Of a stretch of DNA of 64,000 bases, positions 59,473 through 64,000 are shown in pieces. The notes under the pieces are model-generated. The model saw nothing but the letters and a program-made list of their open reading frames with translations, searched no databases and had not been told where the DNA came from. Positions within the stretch are counted from its first letter, which is position 1, and each line of letters starts with the position of its first letter. This DNA is from Parietichytrium sp. I65-24A. Lineage: Eukaryota; Sar; Bigyra; Thraustochytrida; Thraustochytriidae. The DNA is taken from positions 1,178,001 to 1,242,000 of the forward strand of contig BLSF01000001.1 in NCBI GenBank assembly GCA_012862575.1. The letters are read 5' to 3'. Position numbers and translations under genes: made by a program.

Positions 59473-60459
59473 CTTTGTCAGCAATAAAAATGTGCTTAAT
59501 GTCTGTCAGAACATTTTTAATGCGGAACAAAAAGGACATTCAGTAGCTTTCGAAATCTAGCGCCGGGGCTCCAATCGACGAAGAACGCTGAGCATCAACA
59601 ACTCCACGTTCAACTGCGCTTGGTTCTTTCGCTCATCGCCCGTGAAAAGGTTTGTGCAATTAGCATTTGAGAGTTCGGTTAGGAAACAGAAAAGATTGAG
59701 CTCTCCAACTCTCCGAACCGCGCCATCACTCACCAAATTGCACGTGATCTGACTGCTGAAAGACCATCCACCAACTCGTATTTGGCATCCAACCAAACCT
59801 GTAAATTGTATCATAAATAAAACCATCCCCATTCGAAACCACTCTTTGACTGCGAGTTGAACAAGTTGAACTGACTGTGACACACTGTGACAAATGTACT
59901 TTGAGTACATCTGTAAATGTGAATTACTGGTATGTGTTCATCATTGCTTTGTGTTCCCAAAGTCCCAGATTTCTCTCACCTACTAGCGTACATTACCGGT
60001 GCCCACTATCACTACAACAGAACCTTTGGAGCCGACGACTCCAACTCAGTAGAAAACTATTACCAGACTCGCAATACCCCTCCCATACCGAGAACCGTAA
60101 TAGTAATTTCCGGTAAAAGGCAAAGGAACCGAAGGTCCGCGGGTACGGCTGTTCACGAAATTCATGCCGGCACGTCGCGGCAGGTTTCGCAGCTCGCGTG
60201 TCCAGGTATCGCCTTTGCTAGCATTTAGTATACACCACAGGTGCAGCCTTCGCGTCCGGCGCGGGAGAAAGCAGAAAGGGAGAGCGAGATCTCGGCCCGA
60301 AATCAGCACACTCGCGAAAGCACGGTCGTCGCGAACGTAACGAAAGTAACGGAAGCACCGAAAGTAACGGGAGCAACGGAAGGAGCGGAAGAAGAAGAAG
60401 AAGGCGGGCAGGAGGTCTCTGTGCGAGTCTGGTGCGCGGCGGTGGATGCGGACGGGCGG
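59473..60459. other. Intergenic stretch
   Basis: 987 bp between two plus-strand genes: REV1 3' region and upstream region of the glycosyltransferase-like gene. The final 220 bp keep an open frame into the next gene (with TKV and EEEEEGG units) but no ATG. No other gene is seen. Confidence 0.4.
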
Positions 60460-62307
60460 ATGGCGGCGTGGCCAGGAGCGCTGCGCAGGCAGAAGCGCCC
60501 CGCGCAGGAGCGGAAGAGCAACGACTTTGGTGCCTCTGTGTCTGCGCCGTGGGGGCGAAAATGGTTCGTGGCTGGTCCATCGCGAGGCCTAGTGGTCTTG
60601 ATGGTGACCATGGCGATGCTGGGGTACGTGAGCTTGCAACGCGCAATGTGGAAAGTAGACAGCGGGGCGGTGCTGTCGACGCCGAAAATGAAGTCGAAAG
60701 CTCGGGAAACGCCGAATGAATCGGTTTCCATGGGAGATGAGGAGGAGGACGGGGGGATGGTAGCATCGGCGCAGGAGCATGGGCCGGTGCACATCACGCA
60801 TGTGTTTAATACGTTCAAGGTGAAGCCTGACTCTGCGCTGTGGAGCGAACATGAGCTGGTGCAACTATCTTGGCGAGCGGCAGCGGAGTATGCCAGGGAT
60901 CGAGGCATTGTGGTGGACTTTCTCGATGCTGTGCTTGAGAAAGACATTAGCTCCGTTCCTAAATTTGCCAGAACGCACATCCTCACGGACCACGTTGTTG
61001 ACCCTTTCAACAAACATCTACTTCCTACGATTGGGGAGATTTTCGGTGCTGGCAAAACACATGGACGAGGAGAGTACCTCGTGTACACGAACGCTGACAT
61101 TGGCGCTATGGAGGACTTTTATGTCAAGGTGTGGGAGCTTGCTCATCGCGACACAGCATGTGAGCACGCGCAGAGGAGGTTGTTTCACAAGATTACAGAG
61201 ATGTTGAACTTTTGTTTGAACTTCCATGGAGAGGACAGCAAAGTTTCCAACCCCGAGCTCTGCCGGGCAGACATGGACGAGTACTACAAGCTCCACGGCG
61301 GAAGCCTCACACTATACCCCAAGGTGAAGAGGGCAGCAGCGATTTTGTACGTCCAAAGCAAGCTGAAGGCAATGAAGTCGCCCTCCACCGACTTTTTCAC
61401 CTTGCAGAATTGGTACGAGGATGCGGGGGGTCTTGCGGAAGATGCCGAAACTGACATAGAGTCGATCGACGCCGTGATGGCCTACGAGTACAAGCCCTTC
61501 AAGGTATCGGAGCCTGATATTCAAGAGGCAGCTTTCACAATAACCCGCCTCGACTTGGTCGTCGATCGAAACAACCTTCCCCCAAGTGCTTCGGGGCTGA
61601 AAGCTTTTTTGCAATCCGCAAAGTCCCAAGTTCATCCCGGTAACGATTGCTTCGTCATGCCAAGAAGCAAAGTTCCGGATATGATCATTAAATCCCGCCA
61701 CCCACTTTCGTGGCGGCCGTGGGGAATGTGGATCCCCCCGGCCTTTGAGTGGGAGTTTGGCGATGAAGGCTTAGTTTGGCAGCGATTCGAAGGAACGAGC
61801 ACTTTGAACTATACTTTTCACCTTGGCGTGTCTGGACGTGTGGCGAAAGGCTGGATTGATCTCTTTAACCAACGTCCTCTGTTTATTCTCAAACTTGTGG
61901 CAGAGTGGAATCACGTAACGAATGGCAAGTACGCGAGTTTGTACTCGGGCCCAGCGTATTGCCAGGATGAGCGCTTGTACCGGCATTTTCATTTCTGCCA
62001 AAAATCCCCTAATGATATGCAATTTTGCCAAGGCAATGTACGATATGCGTGCGCAAAATATAACAATCCGCATCTACGTGATCCGTATAATTATGTACTT
62101 GCTTGTGAACGTATGATGCGTCGCGCTACTGAAAAGAGAGGCCAATACATGGTAGAGCCTTACTGCACTTTCTGCTCCAGCATTCTTGAAGCGCGGGATG
62201 CTCCAGCTACAAAGATTAAGTCTTTTCAAGCGAAATGCAACCCCAATTTTGAGCTGGTAGACTGCGTGCAGACTGGGAGGTGTATTTTCAGACACATCAT
62301 AAACTAA
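60460..62307 (+). CDS. Type II membrane protein, glycosyltransferase-like
   Basis: Single exon, 615 aa, ATG at 60460; the frame is open to 60241 without another ATG. A single hydrophobic segment near residues 42-58 (GLVVLMVTMAMLGYVSL), preceded by basic residues, marks a type II anchor, so the large C-terminal domain would face the Golgi/ER lumen. That domain begins about residue 105 with HGPVHITHVFNTF and includes RGEYLVYTNADIGAM, which resembles the NTP/metal-binding part of nucleotide-sugar transferases, and an FAFEWEF-like block later. Many Cys are spread in the C-terminal third (HFHFCQKSP, NDMQFCQG, YCTFCSS), likely in disulphides. A Golgi glycosyltransferase is the best guess; the family is not named. 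Confidence 0.6.
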   Translation: MAAWPGALRRQKRPAQERKSNDFGASVSAPWGRKWFVAGPSRGLVVLMVTMAMLGYVSLQRAMWKVDSGAVLSTPKMKSKARETPNESVSMGDEEEDGGMVASAQEHGPVHITHVFNTFKVKPDSALWSEHELVQLSWRAAAEYARDRGIVVDFLDAVLEKDISSVPKFARTHILTDHVVDPFNKHLLPTIGEIFGAGKTHGRGEYLVYTNADIGAMEDFYVKVWELAHRDTACEHAQRRLFHKITEMLNFCLNFHGEDSKVSNPELCRADMDEYYKLHGGSLTLYPKVKRAAAILYVQSKLKAMKSPSTDFFTLQNWYEDAGGLAEDAETDIESIDAVMAYEYKPFKVSEPDIQEAAFTITRLDLVVDRNNLPPSASGLKAFLQSAKSQVHPGNDCFVMPRSKVPDMIIKSRHPLSWRPWGMWIPPAFEWEFGDEGLVWQRFEGTSTLNYTFHLGVSGRVAKGWIDLFNQRPLFILKLVAEWNHVTNGKYASLYSGPAYCQDERLYRHFHFCQKSPNDMQFCQGNVRYACAKYNNPHLRDPYNYVLACERMMRRATEKRGQYMVEPYCTFCSSILEARDAPATKIKSFQAKCNPNFELVDCVQTGRCIFRHIIN

Positions 62308-62916
62308 AAGAATAACGCTGACTATATGCGCCCATCTGACAAATATTCTCGCCACCCCTTTACTTTTTGTTAAATTGCGAAGGAACTGTCCCTCGTCATG
62401 CAACTCCTTTACGGGGCCGAGGAACGACAGCAAGCAGCTGTAAACCTTCCTTTAATGCGCAAGAAGATAAATGCCACTTGATCGAACTAACATTTGGAAG
62501 TTTGGCTTTTCGTTTGGCGCTTTTTTCTGATTCTACAGTTATGGAACGTGAATGTGGGGGCCAAGGCAAAGGCTGCGAGGGGGCGCTCTACGTTTGACCG
62601 CAGGCTCGCAATATGCACGATTCCTCGAGGTATCGAACTTGCAAGAAGGCGTCTCGCGCATGATTGCCGCTCGTTCGCGAGTTTGCAAGATTGTGCAGCG
62701 TCTCAAGTGAATGCTTAGGTTAGGTTCTCATGAAATCCCTTTCCCAGGCAAGCCGCACACGCGATAGTATTCATTGTAGTAGACTTCGGTGTCAAATGGA
62801 AAAGCGTGTGGTGAGCGCTGATCGAAGTTTAGCACCCGCTGTGCCGTCTTTCCGAATGGATGTGCAAGATCTTGCTCAAGGCTCTGCTCCGCACGCTTTT
62901 AAGCTGCCGCCAAGAC
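62308..62916. other. Convergent 3' region
   Basis: 609 bp between the glycosyltransferase-like gene (+) and the unknown minus-strand gene. Small open frames only, no repeats of note. Confidence 0.35.
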
Positions 62917-63474
62917 TCACTTAATTACGCAGCGGACGAAGGCGTCCACGGCGAGCGGAAATGTTTTCATGCTGTCGACAACATACACTCCTTTCATTTC
63001 CTTCACCACAAGGGCGACCTCCAAGTTAGACCCAAGCTTCACCACCTTCTGGCGTCTTTGCGATGCCTTTGCCACCGGTGCGGTCCAATCGTCCTGCTGC
63101 TTTTGCTGCCTCTTCTTCTCTTTATCTTTGTTTTGCTCCTCCTCTGCCAACTCGACAGCTCTTTCCAGCACCTTTTCCAATATCTGATCAATCCCGCCAA
63201 ACACATCCTCCTCGCTAGGAGCGAATACGTCCTCACCCAACGCGTCGCCAGCTGCTTGATCGCCCGCAATCGCCAGAGCGTCCATCGAGGACACTCTCAA
63301 CTTGACCGCGCACGCTTTTCCGCAGCTGGTCACCGCGTGAAGCCTCCGCGTTGGCATGTCTCCCCAAGCGCTTACCTCCTCCTTTTCCCCACAGATCAAT
63401 ACGCCAATCGTACGCGCTCGACTACAGTGTGTCTCTCTCAGTCTGCCCTCCGTGACATCGCAAAAAAGTCGCAA
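62917..63474 (-). CDS. Unrecognised protein, 5' end uncertain
   Basis: The minus-strand frame ends at 62917 and is open at least to 63474, where the only starts are non-ATG (TTG); the first ATG in frame is at 63357. A CTGTAAG acceptor-like sequence lies just upstream (63499-63493), so a missing 5' exon is likely. The visible 186 residues read ILRLFCDVTEGRLRETHCSR, then an acidic linker and a Gln/Lys helix (EEEQNKDKEKKRQQKQQ) and a beta-rich end (NLEVALVVKEMKGVYVVDS). It looks like a real protein, but I know of no family. Its 3' end faces that of the previous gene. Confidence 0.45.
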   Translation of the reverse strand: MRLFCDVTEGRLRETHCSRARTIGVLICGEKEEVSAWGDMPTRRLHAVTSCGKACAVKLRVSSMDALAIAGDQAAGDALGEDVFAPSEEDVFGGIDQILEKVLERAVELAEEEQNKDKEKKRQQKQQDDWTAPVAKASQRRQKVVKLGSNLEVALVVKEMKGVYVVDSMKTFPLAVDAFVRCVIK

Positions 63475-63794
63475 AATGGAAATAGAAACTCGCTTACAGT
63501 AAGTACTGTCACTCAGTACCTACCGTACCACGCAGCCCTATAAAACGCAAATGGAAGACACATAGTACAGCAAGAACCAGATTCATTCGGTGGTTTCCCG
63601 AGGGCCTGCACGAAAGAAGGACAAAGCAGCTGATTTGGTTGTACTTGTCATACCCGTATTGAGCGGCATTCCTTACAAAGAATTTCGTTCTGATCTCGCA
63701 GAAGCCTCTTCGAAGGCGCGCCTGGACTGGATGATGCAGAAAAGTTGCACAGCTTGCAGAGAATCTCAAGAAAGCCGCAGAAATACCTACAAAC

Positions 63795-64000
63795 ATGAAG
63801 ATTGAGAACCTTGAGCGCATCTTGCAGGCCTTTGGCGGATTTCCCCGTGTGTACATGTGGCTACTGGATCACTTCATCAACTATAGCAATGCCCATGCGA
63901 AAAAAATTATTGCGGATTTGCGAGAAGGTGTGCTCCCTCTGGACCATGCAAGGTATTTGTACGACTCGGCGGTGACCGCCTACAGAGATTTTTACAATAT
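63795..64000 (+). CDS. Partial gene at the right edge
   Basis: From the ATG at 63795 the frame is open to the window end (68 codons, MKIENLERILQAFGGF ... YLYDSAVTAYRDFYN). The frame is also open upstream to about 63740, where an AG (GATGATGCAG) could be an acceptor, and the plus frame from 63590 (SGIPYKEFRSDLAEAS) could be an earlier exon. The residues are mixed helical and look protein-like, but no family is clear. Confidence 0.4.
   Translation, partial: MKIENLERILQAFGGFPRVYMWLLDHFINYSNAHAKKIIADLREGVLPLDHARYLYDSAVTAYRDFYN

Noticed and set aside
1-64000. CRISPR array, retroelement, DNA transposon or viral insertion
   Set aside because: I saw no direct-repeat/spacer pattern, no reverse transcriptase, integrase, transposase, or capsid-like protein frames.

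Overview
The window is nuclear DNA of a unicellular eukaryote. It holds about 22 protein genes on both strands. They are long and intron-poor, and the few introns are 80-770 bp with GTAAG/GTGAG donors and AG acceptors. Many genes sit in closely spaced convergent or divergent pairs. The set of eukaryotic housekeeping genes is wide: Pol epsilon, RFC3, ORC1, REV1, UAP56/SUB2, IPI3/WDR18 and an SPX protein. A BBS10-like chaperonin implies a cilium or flagellum at some life stage. My inference is a heterotrophic stramenopile, possibly a thraustochytrid/labyrinthulomycete, but nothing here fixes the species.

Layout. 0-10 kb: the 5' part of an IPI3/WDR18-type WD40 gene (-), a coiled-coil protein (+), a small membrane-anchored unknown (+), a two-exon SPX-domain gene (-), then a 2.6 kb gene-free stretch with one GC-rich foldable island. 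10-27 kb: DNA polymerase epsilon catalytic subunit (-), a large chromatin-type protein with FY-rich, PDZ-like and Myb-like parts (-), and a basic/acidic helical-repeat protein (+). 27-35 kb: one giant armadillo-repeat protein with a WW and a PH-like domain (-). 35-44 kb: a long gene-poor stretch, a multi-pass membrane protein (+, 2 exons), an MFS transporter (+) and an unrecognised 531-aa protein (+) behind a 21-bp minisatellite. 44-52 kb: RFC3 (-, 3 exons) back to back with ORC1 (+), a multi-pass membrane protein (-), a twin-CX9C protein (+) only 19 nt ahead of the BBS10-like gene (+). 52-64 kb: UAP56/SUB2 (+, 3 exons), a VCPIP1-like OTU protease (-), REV1 (+), a type II membrane glycosyltransferase-like protein (+), and two incomplete or unclear genes at the right edge.

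How the genes relate. Four genes act in DNA replication or damage tolerance (POLE, RFC3, ORC1, REV1). RFC3 and ORC1 share one 660-bp divergent upstream region carrying a perfect 14-bp palindrome. Its half site, CGAGGACA, recurs near the 5' ends of many genes in the window and is the strongest unexplained signal. I saw no CRISPR array, tRNA, rRNA, retroelement or DNA transposon. Simple repeats (GA, TGAT, GTGA, CATTCA and others) are common between genes and in introns.
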